Of a stretch of 64,000 nt of DNA, positions 27,398-35,237 are shown piece after piece. The position numbers were made by a program, and so were the translations under genes. The notes beneath the pieces were generated by a model that had not been told where the DNA came from, made no database searches, and worked only from the letters and a program-made list of their open reading frames with translations. Within the stretch, counting starts at the first letter, position 1. Each line of letters begins with the position of its first letter. Location of the stretch: the NCBI RefSeq assembly GCF_024707105.1, contig NZ_JANQAJ010000009.1, positions 310,001-374,000 on the forward strand, read 5' to 3'. Source of the stretch: Devosia ginsengisoli. GTDB taxonomy: Bacteria > Pseudomonadota > Alphaproteobacteria > Rhizobiales > Devosiaceae.

Positions 27398-27991
27398 CTA
27401 CGCCGCCTTCAGTTCCGCGGCATCCCGGCCTGCCTTCAGCGTCTGGGCATACCAGGCCAGTTCCTCCAGCATCGTGTCGACCGTCGGCGCCAGATAGGGA
27501 TAGTCGGCAAAGTCCTTTCCCTCCATCAGCATGCCCTTGAAGGGCTCCATGTTGATATGCACCGCCCGGTTCAGCGGCGCCATGCTCAGCTCCACCGCGA
27601 TCAGCCGCAACTGCTCGACGGCCCGGGCGCCACCGACCGCACCATAGCCGACAAAGGCGGCCGGCTTGCGCGCCGGCTCGGCAAACACGAAATCGAGCGC
27701 ATTCTTGAGCACGCCCGACACCGAATGGTTGTATTCGGCGGTGACGAAGACATAGCCGTCGAGCTCGGCCAGCTTGCCCGCCCATTTCCTGGCTTCCGGC
27801 GTGTCGATGGGCGCAAAGCGCGGCGAACTGACCGAATCGAAGAATGGCAGCGGATAGTCGCGCAGGTCGACGATTTCGGTCTCGATATCATTGCGGCTGG
27901 CGGCCAGTTCGGCCACCCAGCGCGCGGCCCGCTCGCCGAAGCGGCCTTCACGCGTGGTGGAAATGATGATGCCGATACGCGGTTTGCTCAT
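27398..27991 (-). CDS. NADPH-dependent FMN reductase / quinone reductase-like flavoprotein
   Basis: A 197-residue flavodoxin-fold protein. The N-terminal IGIIISTTREGRFGERAARW binds the FMN phosphate, and TAEYNHSVSGVLKNALDF around residue 80 is the standard NADPH-dependent FMN-reductase (azoreductase-type) motif. It reduces FMN, quinones or azo compounds in the cytosol. It is divergent from an HxlR-family regulator with the shared operator in between, a typical arrangement for electrophile- or quinone-inducible reductases. Its stop lies only 3 bases from the stop of the convergent PPOX gene. Confidence 0.88.
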   Translation of the reverse strand: MSKPRIGIIISTTREGRFGERAARWVAELAASRNDIETEIVDLRDYPLPFFDSVSSPRFAPIDTPEARKWAGKLAELDGYVFVTAEYNHSVSGVLKNALDFVFAEPARKPAAFVGYGAVGGARAVEQLRLIAVELSMAPLNRAVHINMEPFKGMLMEGKDFADYPYLAPTVDTMLEELAWYAQTLKAGRDAAELKAA

Positions 27992-28034
27992 GGTGTCAGT
28001 CTCTTTTATTAAGTGAGGATCGTTTCGAACGCTG

Positions 28035-28062
28035 GTAACTGAACGTAACTGACGCTATATTC
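28035..28062 (+). promoter_or_regulatory. hxlR promoter/operator, matching the msrB site
   Basis: GTAACTGA at 28035-28042 and again at 28045-28052 (10-bp phased tandem copies), followed by CTATATTC with a TATATT -10 box at 28056-28061. CTGAACGTAACTGA-N2-CTATATTC is shared with the msrB upstream region. Autoregulation by the HxlR protein and control of the divergent FMN reductase are inferred. Confidence 0.72.
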
Positions 28063-28115
28063 GTGACTATCGACACGTCCGCAAGACCGCACTTTTTCCT
28101 CACCTGAGGCACCAG

Positions 28116-28517
28116 ATGGAAACCCTACGCACCCGCACGAAACCACCCGAGACCTTTGCCGAATGCACCCGGGCAGCCGTGCCCATGATCGAGGTCCTGG
28201 GCCGGATCAGCGGGAAGTGGTCGCTCTACATCATCATGGCGCTGCTGCGCGGTCCGATGCGGTTTTCCGAGCTCCAGCGCCATGTCGAGGGCATCTCCCA
28301 GAAAATGCTGACCCAGACGCTGCGCGAGCTGGAAGAAGATGGCATCGTGCACCGCACCGTGACGCCGATCATTCCGCCCCGCGTCGATTATGAACTCTCC
28401 GCCATGGGCCGCGAATTGCAGGGCCCGCTGGCCGCGATCAGCGACTGGACGGTCCGCAATGGCGAACGCGTGGCCGAAGCGCGCGAGCGTTACGCCGCCC
28501 GGCGCAACGCGGCCTGA
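28116..28517 (+). CDS. HxlR family transcriptional regulator (probably redox-sensing)
   Basis: A 133-residue winged-helix regulator. It has the HxlR core: VLGRISGKWSLYIIMALL, then RFSELQRHVEGISQKMLTQTLRELEEDGIVHR (helix-turn-helix and wing, about residues 48-80). The only cysteine is C17, in AECTRAAVP, at the N-terminal position where redox-sensing members such as YodB and QorR have their conserved cysteine. It is divergent from an FMN reductase, and the intergenic region and the msrB upstream region share a likely operator. The likely role is a repressor released by quinones or other electrophiles. Confidence 0.88.
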   Translation: METLRTRTKPPETFAECTRAAVPMIEVLGRISGKWSLYIIMALLRGPMRFSELQRHVEGISQKMLTQTLRELEEDGIVHRTVTPIIPPRVDYELSAMGRELQGPLAAISDWTVRNGERVAEARERYAARRNAA

Positions 28518-28580
28518 CTGGCCGTCACAGGCCTTTCATGCGCCGCCTCTAGGAGAACCACTCAACCAGTCTGAGAGGCA

Positions 28581-29372
28581 ATGATGACCCTGAAATTCGT
28601 GGTGCTGAGCGACCTGCATGTCATGCCCGAGGGCGAATTGTCGGTCACGCTCGATACCGGCGCGAGGCTGGAACAGGCGGTCGAAGCCGTCATCGCCCGC
28701 TACGATCATGTCGATTTCTGCGTGCTGGCCGGCGACCTGGCCGATCTGGGCCAGCCAGCCGCCTATCAGCGCCTGCAAGCCATCATCGCCCGCCTGCCCA
28801 TCCCGGTGCATATCACCCTGGGCAATCACGATGACCGCGCGTCATTCCTCGCGGTTTTCGGCAATGGTTTCGTCGCCGAGACCGGCAAGGTCGACAAGGT
28901 CATCGATATCAAGGGCTATCGCATCATCCTGCTCGATTCCTCCGAGCCCGGCCGCGTCGATGGCATTCTTACCGAAACCCAGATTTCCTGGCTGCATGCG
29001 CGTCTGGCCGAGGCCATGGACCGCCCCGTCATCGTGATCCTCCATCACAATGCCAACGCCCTCCATATCGAATCGGACAATATCCGTATTCTCGAGCCGG
29101 CCGCCTTCATCGACGCGCTCAAGACCCATCCCGATATCCGCCAGGTCATTGCCGGCCATGTCCACCTGACCTCGACCGCCACCTGGCGCGGCCTGCCCTT
29201 CACCACCCTGTCAGGCAATCACTATTCCTGCAGCGTCGACCAGCCCCACATCCCCATGCGCCGCCTCACCGGCCCCGGCCAGCTCGCCTTCGTCATCGCC
29301 GACCAGGACAGCACCACCGTCCTCTTCGACGACTATATCGACGGCAATACAGAGATTTTCCTGGAAGACTGA
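28581..29372 (+). CDS. Metallophosphoesterase (CpdA-like cyclic-nucleotide phosphodiesterase family)
   Basis: A 263-residue calcineurin-fold enzyme with all five metal-site motifs: D-x-H in LSDLHV (D11, H13), GDLADLG, GNHDDR, the HHN motif (ILHHNAN) and GHVHLTS. The size and the order match the CpdA class of 3',5'-cAMP phosphodiesterases, though related phospholipid or nucleotide phosphodiesterases cannot be excluded. Cytoplasmic. The start ATG follows TGAGAGG. A structured repeat and two valine tRNA genes (other strand) lie beyond its stop. Confidence 0.82.
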   Translation: MMTLKFVVLSDLHVMPEGELSVTLDTGARLEQAVEAVIARYDHVDFCVLAGDLADLGQPAAYQRLQAIIARLPIPVHITLGNHDDRASFLAVFGNGFVAETGKVDKVIDIKGYRIILLDSSEPGRVDGILTETQISWLHARLAEAMDRPVIVILHHNANALHIESDNIRILEPAAFIDALKTHPDIRQVIAGHVHLTSTATWRGLPFTTLSGNHYSCSVDQPHIPMRRLTGPGQLAFVIADQDSTTVLFDDYIDGNTEIFLED

Positions 29373-29412
29373 CGATCCCCCGGCAGGCACCATTTGCCCA
29401 TATTTCGGGTCA

Positions 29413-29510
29413 GGCCGAGGCGAAAATGCCCGTTCCCGAGAACCGGCGCGCAGCGTGCGTTCGGCACGTGAGCACCGGAAGCGGAGGGAATAGGTATTTG
29501 CAGACCGCCT
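29413..29510 (+). ncRNA. Structured repeated element, copy 1 (candidate RNA or DNA element)
   Basis: A long imperfect dyad with outer arms around GGCGAAAATGCCCGTTCCC and GGGAATAGGTATTTGCAG...CGCC, and an inner 5-bp stem CGTGC/GCACG (29454-29458 and 29464-29468). The loop carries ACCGG...TGAGCACCGGAAGCG. Copies at 33680-33795 and 38368-38462 keep the same layout with different paired bases, which supports a folded structure. Function unknown. Confidence 0.5.
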
Positions 29511-29530
29511 TCACCGGAAGCGAAGGCAAA

Positions 29531-29605
29531 TGGTGGGAGTAACAAGGATTGAACTTGTGACCCTTCGCGTGTGAAGCGAATGCTCTCCCGCTGAGCTATA
29601 CTCCC
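29531..29605 (-). tRNA. tRNA-Val (CAC)
   Basis: A 75-base tRNA with encoded CCA. The acceptor stem pairs GGGAGTA with TACTCCC. The D arm contains TAGCTCAGCGGGAGAGC, the anticodon loop is TTCACAC (anticodon CAC) between TTCGC/GCGAA stems, and the T arm is ACAAGTTCAATCCTTGT. It is the second of two valine tRNAs in tandem downstream of cpdR on the same strand. Confidence 0.95.
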
Positions 29606-29635
29606 GTCGCCATTGGCGAAAGTCTACTAGAGAGA

Positions 29636-29710
29636 TGGTGGGCGTAACAAGGATCGAACTTGTGACCCCCTCGATGTCAACGAGGTGCTCTCCCGCTGAG
29701 CTATACGCCC
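29636..29710 (-). tRNA. tRNA-Val (GAC)
   Basis: A 75-base tRNA with encoded CCA. The acceptor stem pairs GGGCGTA with TACGCCC, the anticodon loop is TTGACAT (anticodon GAC) on a CCTCG/CGAGG stem, and the T arm is ACAAGTTCGATCCTTGT. It lies 30 bases before the other valine tRNA, so the two are probably processed from one transcript. Confidence 0.95.
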
Positions 29711-29934
29711 ATCTCTCCGGGATGGAAGAGCCGCTTGGGCCCGTCCAGTGGCGCGGATAGACCATAAAACCCGGTTTGGGGTCAAGAGGCTTCGACGCCG
29801 CCCGCAGGGACAAATTGCGCCTGTGGAGCAATTTGGGCGGCGAAGGCCATGAGAGCTACGCTCCAATGGCGGGATCGGCGTTCTAAGACCATGTGGAAAC
29901 TCGCCCCACCACCGTGGGTGGGGATGAGTATCGG

Positions 29935-30294
29935 TCAGGCCGCCAGCAGCCGCTCGACCTCGTTGACCAGGTCCTTGAGATGAAACGGCTTTGACAACAC
30001 CGAGGCATCCTTGGGCGCGTCGCTATCGGGGTTCAGCGCCACGGCGGCAAAGCCGGTGATGAACATCACCTTGAGGTCCGGATCGAGCTCGGTGGCGCGC
30101 CGCGCCAGCTCGATCCCGTCCATTTCCGGCATCACGATATCGCTGAGCAGCAGCGAGAACGGTTCCTCGCGCAGGCGCTCATAGGCCGAAAGCCCGTTAT
30201 CGAACGACACGACCTCGTAGCCCGCATTCTTGAGCGCACGCGTCAGGAACTGGCGCATGTCGTTATCGTCTTCCGCGAGCAGGATTCGCTTCAT
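29935..30294 (-). CDS. cpdR: Response regulator CpdR (cell-cycle proteolysis adaptor)
   Basis: A single-domain receiver of 119 residues with no output domain. It has the acidic pocket in AEDDND, the phosphorylated aspartate in LLLSDIVMPEMDG (about D51), the threonine in FITGFA and the lysine in SVLSKPFHLKDL. The sequences MFITGFAAVAL and LSKPFHLKDLV strongly match Caulobacter CpdR, which when unphosphorylated directs ClpXP to degrade CtrA and other cell-cycle proteins. The ATG at 30294 gives the normal 118-120 residue length. Its kinase phosphorelay (CckA/ChpT) is not in the window. It is divergent from an N-formylglutamate amidohydrolase gene, an arrangement I recall as common in this order. 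Confidence 0.93.
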   Translation of the reverse strand: MKRILLAEDDNDMRQFLTRALKNAGYEVVSFDNGLSAYERLREEPFSLLLSDIVMPEMDGIELARRATELDPDLKVMFITGFAAVALNPDSDAPKDASVLSKPFHLKDLVNEVERLLAA

Positions 30295-30544
30295 CAGGGG
30301 TCTCCGGGCATTCAACTTGCGCTGCCGGATCGCTCCATCCGGCGCGGACGCAGGAGCGCGACGCATGCCGCGCTGTGAGTCGGACTATATAGCGCGATGT
30401 TTAAGCGAAGTTTGCCTCCATGCAATCGCAACCCGTTCCCATCAGCAATTTTGCGACAATCTGGACAAGCCGGGCGCAAAGGGCGACACTGCAAAGGCAA
30501 ATCAGTGCGGCGTCGTTGGCAAGGCGCCTGTTTGGGGAGGCATC

Positions 30545-31441
30545 GTGCGGTCCGACTATTGGGATCAGCCGGCATTCGAAACCATCCGGCCCCGCCGGCT
30601 GGTCACACCTTTGGTGTTCAATTCGCCCCATTCCGGCCGGGTCTATCCCGAGCGCTTCCTCGCCATGACCAGGCTCGATCACCTCTCGATCCGCCAGTCC
30701 GAGGATGCCTGGGTCGATGAACTTTTCGCCCGCGCGCCCCATCTCGGCGCCCCCATGCTGCGCGCGCATTTCCCCCGTGCCTATCTCGATGTGAACCGCG
30801 AACCCTGGGAACTCGACCCCACCATGTTCGTGGAGCCCCTGTCCGAGCGCTTCAACACCACTTCGCCCCGCGTCGCCGCCGGCCTGGGCACGCTGGCCCG
30901 CGTCGTGGCCGAGAACAAGCCCATCTATCGCGACAGGCTGACGCTCGAGGATGCACGGATGCGCATCGAGGGCATTTACCACCCCTATCACGCGGCTTTG
31001 CAGAAGCTGCTCAGCGAAGCCATATCCGCCTTCGGCGTGGCCCTGCTGATCGACTGCCATTCCATGCCGCGCATTACCCGCTCCAATGACAAGGCCGCGC
31101 CCGATATCGTCCTGGGCGATCGCTACGGCACCACCTGCGCTCCGGGCCTGGTCGATCTGGCCGAAACCATATTCGCCAGCGCCGGCCTCAAGGTCGCCCG
31201 CAACCGCCCCTATGCCGGGGGCTTTGCCACCCGCACCTATGGCCGCCCGCAACACGGCGTGCACGCCCTCCAGATCGAGATCAGCCGCCACCTCTACATG
31301 AACGAGGTCACCCTGGCCCGCAATGACGGCTTCGACGCCGTCCGCGCTTTGGTCGAACGCCTGATCTTCGCCCTGATCGGGCTGGATCTGGTGTCACTGG
31401 TCGGCAGCACCCCCGCCATCGACAAGGAAGCGGCGGAATAG
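30545..31441 (+). CDS. N-formylglutamate amidohydrolase family protein
   Basis: A 298-residue member of the FGase (HutG-II) family, zinc-dependent. Motifs include LVFNSPHSGRVYP near residue 25, RAYLDVNREPWELDP near 80, LLIDCHSMPR near 160 and QIEISRHLYMNE near 240, which supply the metal ligands and substrate contacts. It hydrolyses N-formyl-glutamate or similar N-acyl acids in histidine degradation, but no other hut genes are nearby, so the substrate may differ. The GTG at 30545 follows GGGGAGG; the longer frame upstream is not supported. It is divergent from cpdR. Confidence 0.85.
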   Translation: MRSDYWDQPAFETIRPRRLVTPLVFNSPHSGRVYPERFLAMTRLDHLSIRQSEDAWVDELFARAPHLGAPMLRAHFPRAYLDVNREPWELDPTMFVEPLSERFNTTSPRVAAGLGTLARVVAENKPIYRDRLTLEDARMRIEGIYHPYHAALQKLLSEAISAFGVALLIDCHSMPRITRSNDKAAPDIVLGDRYGTTCAPGLVDLAETIFASAGLKVARNRPYAGGFATRTYGRPQHGVHALQIEISRHLYMNEVTLARNDGFDAVRALVERLIFALIGLDLVSLVGSTPAIDKEAAE

Positions 31442-31452
31442 ATTTTCCTTGT

Positions 31453-31581
31453 TGGATACCCCCCCTCCTAACCTCCCCCTGATAGGGGGAGGAGCCGCAC
31501 TGTGGCTGGGGCAATATAGTGCCAAATCCCCGATCTGTTCCTCCCCCTATCAGGGGGAGGCTAGGAGGGGGTATCCAGAAA
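31453..31581. repeat. Intergenic palindromic repeat, family D copy 1
   Basis: CCTCCCCCTGATAGGGGGAG and, after about 60 bases, CTCCCCCTATCAGGGGGAGG with AGGAGGGGGTATCC. Other copies lie near 35238, 45100 and 45781. Confidence 0.78.
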
Positions 31582-31629
31582 AGACTCACGTCCCCCGCAC
31601 CACCCTGTGCTAGTTACGCCCATCCCTCA

Positions 31630-31672
31630 GTAGACCTCATGGTGAGCTCGTCGAACCACGAGGTCGTGGCAC
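31630..31672. repeat. Palindromic repeat, family B copy 4
   Basis: GTAGACCTCATGGTGAGCTC and GTCGAACCACGAGGTCGTGG, just before the start of the hisN-like gene. Confidence 0.72.
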
Positions 31673-31683
31673 GGACCCCGCCC

Positions 31684-32472
31684 ATGACCCTCGATCTCGC
31701 CAAAATCGAAGCCACCCTCCTCGCCGCCGCGAAAGCCGCCGCAGCCCACACGCTCCCCCTCTTCCGCACCCCCCTCGCCATCGACAACAAGTTCACCGTG
31801 GGCTTCGACCCCGTCACCGAGGCCGATCGCGGCGCCGAAACCGTCATCCGCGCCGTCATTGCCGAAGCCTTCCCCGACCACGCCATTGTCGGCGAGGAAT
31901 GGGGCAGCTCCGGCGACAGCAATGACACCTGGATCATCGACCCGGTCGACGGCACCCGCGCCTTCATTTCCGGCGCCCCCGTCTGGGGCACGCTGATCGG
32001 CTTCGCCCACAATGGCGTGGCCATATCAGGCATCATGAGCCAGCCCTTTATCGGCGAAACCTTCCTCGCCGTGCCCGGCCGCGCCACCTATCGCCGCGGC
32101 GACACCACCACGCCCATCCGCACCAGCGGCCAGATCGACTTGCCCCCCGCCCGCGTTTTCACCACCACCCCTTCCCTGTTCAACACGCCCGAACTGGCCG
32201 GCAAATGGCGGGCCATCGAATCCGCCACGCGCCTGCAGCGCTTCGGCATGGATTGCTACGGCTATGCCCTATTGGCCGCCGGCCACGCCGACCTCGTGGT
32301 CGAGCCCTATCTCAACACCTATGACATCGCCGCCCTGGTCCCCATCATCCGCGAAGCCGGCGGCGCCATCGCCTGCTGGGACGGCAGCGAACCCACTGGC
32401 GGCGGTAACGTGGTGGCCGCTGCGACGCCCGAACTGCTGGAAAAGGCGCTGGCGCTGGTCAACGCCTCGTAA
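31684..32472 (+). CDS. hisN: Inositol monophosphatase family protein, probable histidinol-phosphatase
   Basis: A 262-residue lithium-sensitive phosphatase-fold enzyme with the family's metal motifs: E71 in VGEEWG, D86 and D89 in IIDPVDGTRAFISG, and the C-terminal NTYDIAALVPIIREAGG containing the third aspartate. The DPVTEADRGAE and the FISGAPVWGTLIG segments resemble HisN-type histidinol-phosphate phosphatases, which perform the next-to-last steps of histidine synthesis where HisB is bifunctional or absent. Myo-inositol or other sugar phosphates remain possible. Cytoplasmic. The ATG at 31684 is the first methionine after the repeat and starts MTLDLAKI. Confidence 0.8.
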   Translation: MTLDLAKIEATLLAAAKAAAAHTLPLFRTPLAIDNKFTVGFDPVTEADRGAETVIRAVIAEAFPDHAIVGEEWGSSGDSNDTWIIDPVDGTRAFISGAPVWGTLIGFAHNGVAISGIMSQPFIGETFLAVPGRATYRRGDTTTPIRTSGQIDLPPARVFTTTPSLFNTPELAGKWRAIESATRLQRFGMDCYGYALLAAGHADLVVEPYLNTYDIAALVPIIREAGGAIACWDGSEPTGGGNVVAAATPELLEKALALVNAS

Positions 32473-32498
32473 GGTAGGTACCCGAACGCGCAGTCGTC

Positions 32499-32647
32499 CA
32501 CCCTCCCCCTTGTGGGGAGGGAAGCGAGATAGGACTTAGCCCTTGCTAAGTCCGTTTATCGAGCAGGGTGGGGGTATGGTTCCGCAAACGCGGTGTGCGT
32601 GGCCCCACCCCCACCCTTGATCCCTCCCCACAAGGGGGAGGGAGACG
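32499..32647. repeat. Intergenic palindromic repeat, family C copy 6
   Basis: CCTCCCCCTTGTGGGGAGGG, the ACTTAGCCCTTGCTAAGT dyad, and GATCCCTCCCCACAAGGGGG, between convergent genes. Confidence 0.78.
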
Positions 32648-32661
32648 ACTGAGAAATCAGC

Positions 32662-33636
32662 TCAAGAAGACTGCTCCGTAATAAACGCGTCAAACGCCGC
32701 AAACACCTGTCCGCGGATCGCATCGCTCTCCATGAACAGTTCGTGCCGCGCCCCGGCAATCACCACATGCCGCCCGGTGCGCAGGCGCAGCCCCAATTGC
32801 TCGATGGCCGGCGCCGACACCACCTCGTCCCGCGCTGCCGCCAGCATCAGCAGCGGCACATTGATGCGGGCGGGGAAATTGTCCTCCGCCGCCTCGGCCA
32901 TGGCCCCGAAGGCCGATGCCGCCCAGCGCACGGTCGGCACGCCGATTTCGAGATCCGGTCGCTCCCTGATCACATCGACCGACCGCATATAGCGGATCAG
33001 GTCCCCCGTCAGCGGATTGCCCGGAAAGCTCGCCTCCGACACCGGCTTGTCCGCCTTGCGTCCCACCGGCATCTGCCCCAACCCGAAAAAGCTCAGCGTC
33101 TCGCAGACCCGTGCCATGCCCTTCATGCTCAATGGCTGCCGGTCCAGCGCCAACATGGGCGCTGAGAGAAACACCCGATCGAACATCATCCGATCGTTGA
33201 TCCCGGCAAAGAGCGAGGCCAGCCCGCCCATCGAATGGCCGACGAGATAATAAGGCGGCGGACAATCCGGCAGCAGGATATCGCCATGAAAGCTGCGCAG
33301 GTCGGTCCAGTAATCCTCGAACCGGTCGACATAGCCCAGTTTGCGATTGCCGATCAGCCGGTCCGAGCCGCCCTGCCCGCGCCAGTCGAACGTGGCCACG
33401 GCAAAGCCGCGCCGGCGGAAGTCGGCCACGGTCTCGAAATATTTCTCGATGAATTCGGTGCGCCCCTGCACCAGACAGATCGTCCCCCGATGCGCCCCTT
33501 CCGACTTGGGCCAGGTCGCATAGCGCAACTGCACATTGTCAGCCGTCCGGAAAAAGCCCACCCGTCCACCTTCGGGCATGGGATTGGACGGGATATTGAC
33601 CAGGCTGGGTCCATTGGGATCGACGACGGCGTTCAT
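32662..33636 (-). CDS. Alpha/beta hydrolase (lysophospholipase/monoacylglycerol-lipase-like)
   Basis: A 324-residue alpha/beta-hydrolase with a GHSMGG nucleophile elbow (S135). It also has FDWRGQGGSDRL near 84-95, an aspartate around VPLLMLAAARDEVVSA near 265, and a histidine in GARHELFMESD near 300, completing the catalytic triad. The layout resembles PldB-type lysophospholipases (serine aminopeptidase S33 class). No signal peptide, so cytoplasmic or membrane-associated. It is upstream-adjacent to a structured repeat. True substrate unknown. Confidence 0.85.
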   Translation of the reverse strand: MNAVVDPNGPSLVNIPSNPMPEGGRVGFFRTADNVQLRYATWPKSEGAHRGTICLVQGRTEFIEKYFETVADFRRRGFAVATFDWRGQGGSDRLIGNRKLGYVDRFEDYWTDLRSFHGDILLPDCPPPYYLVGHSMGGLASLFAGINDRMMFDRVFLSAPMLALDRQPLSMKGMARVCETLSFFGLGQMPVGRKADKPVSEASFPGNPLTGDLIRYMRSVDVIRERPDLEIGVPTVRWAASAFGAMAEAAEDNFPARINVPLLMLAAARDEVVSAPAIEQLGLRLRTGRHVVIAGARHELFMESDAIRGQVFAAFDAFITEQSS

Positions 33637-33679
33637 GGGTGGCCCTTCGTGAGGTAGGCACTATTTTCTGTATCGAGAT

Positions 33680-33795
33680 TCGCAGGCCCGCCGAGTCGAA
33701 AATGGCTGGCTCTGAGACCCGGAGCGCAGCGTACATGAGTACGTGAGCACCGGAAGCGCAAGAGACAGCCATTTGCAGACCGGCGGACTGCGAAG
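33680..33795 (+). ncRNA. Structured repeated element, copy 2 (most regular copy)
   Basis: Nested paired arms: TTCGCAG with CTGCGAA, CCGCCG with CGGCGG, AAATGGCTG with CAGCCATTT, CTCT with AGAG, and an inner CGTAC/GTACG hairpin (33731-33735, 33740-33744). Loop sequence ACCCGGAGCG and TGAGCACCGGAAGCG matches the other copies. This and the following terminator account for most of the 358-bp gap 33637-33994. Confidence 0.55.
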
Positions 33796-33806
33796 ATTGA
33801 TGCAGA

Positions 33807-33838
33807 AAAAGAAAACCAGCATCCCGGAGGATGCTGGC
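33807..33838 (-). terminator. Rho-independent terminator (minus strand)
   Basis: A perfect 9-bp stem CCAGCATCC/GGATGCTGG with a 4-base loop. On the minus strand it is followed by TTTTCTTTTT. It lies downstream of the secreted-protein gene that ends at 33995. Confidence 0.8.
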
Positions 33839-33994
33839 TTCCTTGTTGCGGCCCATGCGGGGGCGGGTGATGGGCCGCATTGGGGTTGTGACGAGGTCTC
33901 CCTCAACACATGCCCCCTTCTAGCCGCCCCAGCCTGAACTCGACCGGACTCGTCCGTTCATATTCGGTTCATCCAGAGCCGGCCTCTGCCTGCC

Positions 33995-34477
33995 TCAGTC
34001 ATTCCCGGCCACGCATTGCTGGACATAGATCAACGCCTCGCTCGATCCGCGCAGCGAAATCCTGGCAATGTCGAGTTCGGGCGCCGATACGGTCAGGGTG
34101 CGGCCGCGGCGCAGCTTTTCGATCAGCGCGAGGGTCAGCGCGTCATCGTCAGGTTCGGACCGGTAGAAGAACACAGCGCCGTTCTCGGCGGTGACCGGCA
34201 CCGTGAAGATTTCCCCATCGACGATGAAATCGAGCTGCGGCGGCGCATCGGCGAAAGCCTCGATCGCGGCGGCCGGCTCCAGTTGCAGAAAGAAGGCGCC
34301 GGCATCCGCAAGCCCATCGCCCGAACATTCCAGGCTGACATGGCCATCGGCCGCGCTGCCGCCCCCGGCAGCGAATACCCCCATATTATAATGCCCGCCC
34401 CAGATCGGAGCGGGTTGGGCGTAAGCGGACACGGGCGCGAGGAGCGCGAGCGCCAGCAGCGGAGCGAATGGTTTCAT
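33995..34477 (-). CDS. Secreted protein of unknown function
   Basis: A 160-residue protein with a Sec signal peptide (MKPFAPLLALALLAPVSAYA, cleavage near residue 20). The mature chain contains WGGHYNMGVFAAGGG, two cysteines (LECSG and QQCVAG) that could pair, and alternating strand-like segments such as FIVDGEIFTVPVT, a small beta-sandwich look. No known family recognised. The ATG at 34477 starts the signal peptide and follows GGAAAAG. It is divergent from the small heat-shock gene, and has a strong terminator after it. Confidence 0.65.
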   Translation of the reverse strand: MKPFAPLLALALLAPVSAYAQPAPIWGGHYNMGVFAAGGGSAADGHVSLECSGDGLADAGAFFLQLEPAAAIEAFADAPPQLDFIVDGEIFTVPVTAENGAVFFYRSEPDDDALTLALIEKLRRGRTLTVSAPELDIARISLRGSSEALIYVQQCVAGND

Positions 34478-34553
34478 GAGACTTTTCCCGGTTGCCTGTC
34501 GAGTTGTGACGACAAACGCCCATAATAGGTTCCGCATGGGGCGAAATTGTCCC

Positions 34554-34581
34554 CTTGAACCGGCAAATCCATCCCCCATAT
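34554..34581 (+). promoter_or_regulatory. RpoH (sigma-32) type heat-shock promoter of the Hsp20 gene
   Basis: CTTGAA at 34554-34559 and CCCCATAT at 34574-34581 with a 14-base spacer, a full match to the sigma-32 consensus. Transcription would begin near 34588 and give a leader of about 110 bases containing the ROSE hairpin. Confidence 0.75.
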
Positions 34582-34670
34582 TTCATGCGTTCGCCGGAAT
34601 TGCCGGGAACCCCGACCTCGAAAACCGCTCGCCTGCGACAGGGAGCTTCGGCCGAGACCACCGGGACATC

Positions 34671-34693
34671 CACGTTGCTCACAGGAGAATGTG
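34671..34693 (+). promoter_or_regulatory. ROSE-type RNA thermometer hairpin
   Basis: CACGTTGCTC (34671-34680) pairs across an ACAG loop with GAGAATGTG (34685-34693). The pairing covers the ribosome site AGGAGA, and a bulged G sits in TTGCT opposite the site, the hallmark of ROSE elements. Heat melts the hairpin and frees the ribosome site. Confidence 0.82.
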
Positions 34694-34696
34694 ACC

Positions 34697-35155
34697 ATGC
34701 AGACCATCGATTTTTCCCCCTTCTATCGCTCCACCGTCGGTTTCGACCGCGTCTTCAACCGCCTCGATACCCTTGTCGGGCAGGAAGCCAAGACCTACCC
34801 GCCCTACAATATCGAGCGCACCGGCGATGATGCCTACCGCATCTCGATTGCCGTCGCCGGCTTTGCCAATGGCGACATTGCCATCGAGACCAAGGAGAAC
34901 AACCTGGTCGTGAAGGGCGCCAAGCCCGCCGAGAGCGGCGACAAAACCCGTGAATTCCTCCATCGCGGCATTGCCGAGCGCGCCTTCGAGCTGCGCTTCC
35001 AGCTTGCCGACTATGTCGAGGTTCAGGGCGCCAGCCTCGAAAACGGCCTGCTGCATCTGGAACTGAAGCGCGAACTGCCCGAAAGCAAGAAGCCGCGTTC
35101 CATCCAGATCAGTGCCGGCACCCAGCCGACCATCGAAGACAAGTCGGTAAACTAG
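34697..35155 (+). CDS. Small heat-shock protein, Hsp20/IbpA family
   Basis: A 152-residue alpha-crystallin-domain chaperone. It starts with the IbpA-type MQTIDFSPFYRSTVGFDRVF, has the alpha-crystallin core from about residue 35 (YPPYNIERTGDDAYRISIAV) and the FELRFQLADYVEV and ENGLLHLELKRELPE strands that hold the dimer. It binds unfolding proteins at high temperature for later refolding by DnaK/ClpB. The ATG at 34697 is chosen because AGGAG lies 9 bases upstream; a GTG at 34691 lies inside the thermometer stem. Expression is likely governed twice, by sigma-32 and by the ROSE hairpin. Confidence 0.93.
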   Translation: MQTIDFSPFYRSTVGFDRVFNRLDTLVGQEAKTYPPYNIERTGDDAYRISIAVAGFANGDIAIETKENNLVVKGAKPAESGDKTREFLHRGIAERAFELRFQLADYVEVQGASLENGLLHLELKRELPESKKPRSIQISAGTQPTIEDKSVN

Positions 35156-35237
35156 TCGCGCGGCCTTCCGCGTCGACCGACACCTCCCGGTGACGATAGA
35201 GGCGCAGTCCGCAAGGGCTGCGCCTTTTGCTTGTGGA

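Noticed and set aside
34691-34696. GTG at 34691 as start of the heat-shock gene
   Set aside because: Lies within the thermometer stem, too near AGGAG; the ATG at 34697 has proper spacing and the family's usual first residues.
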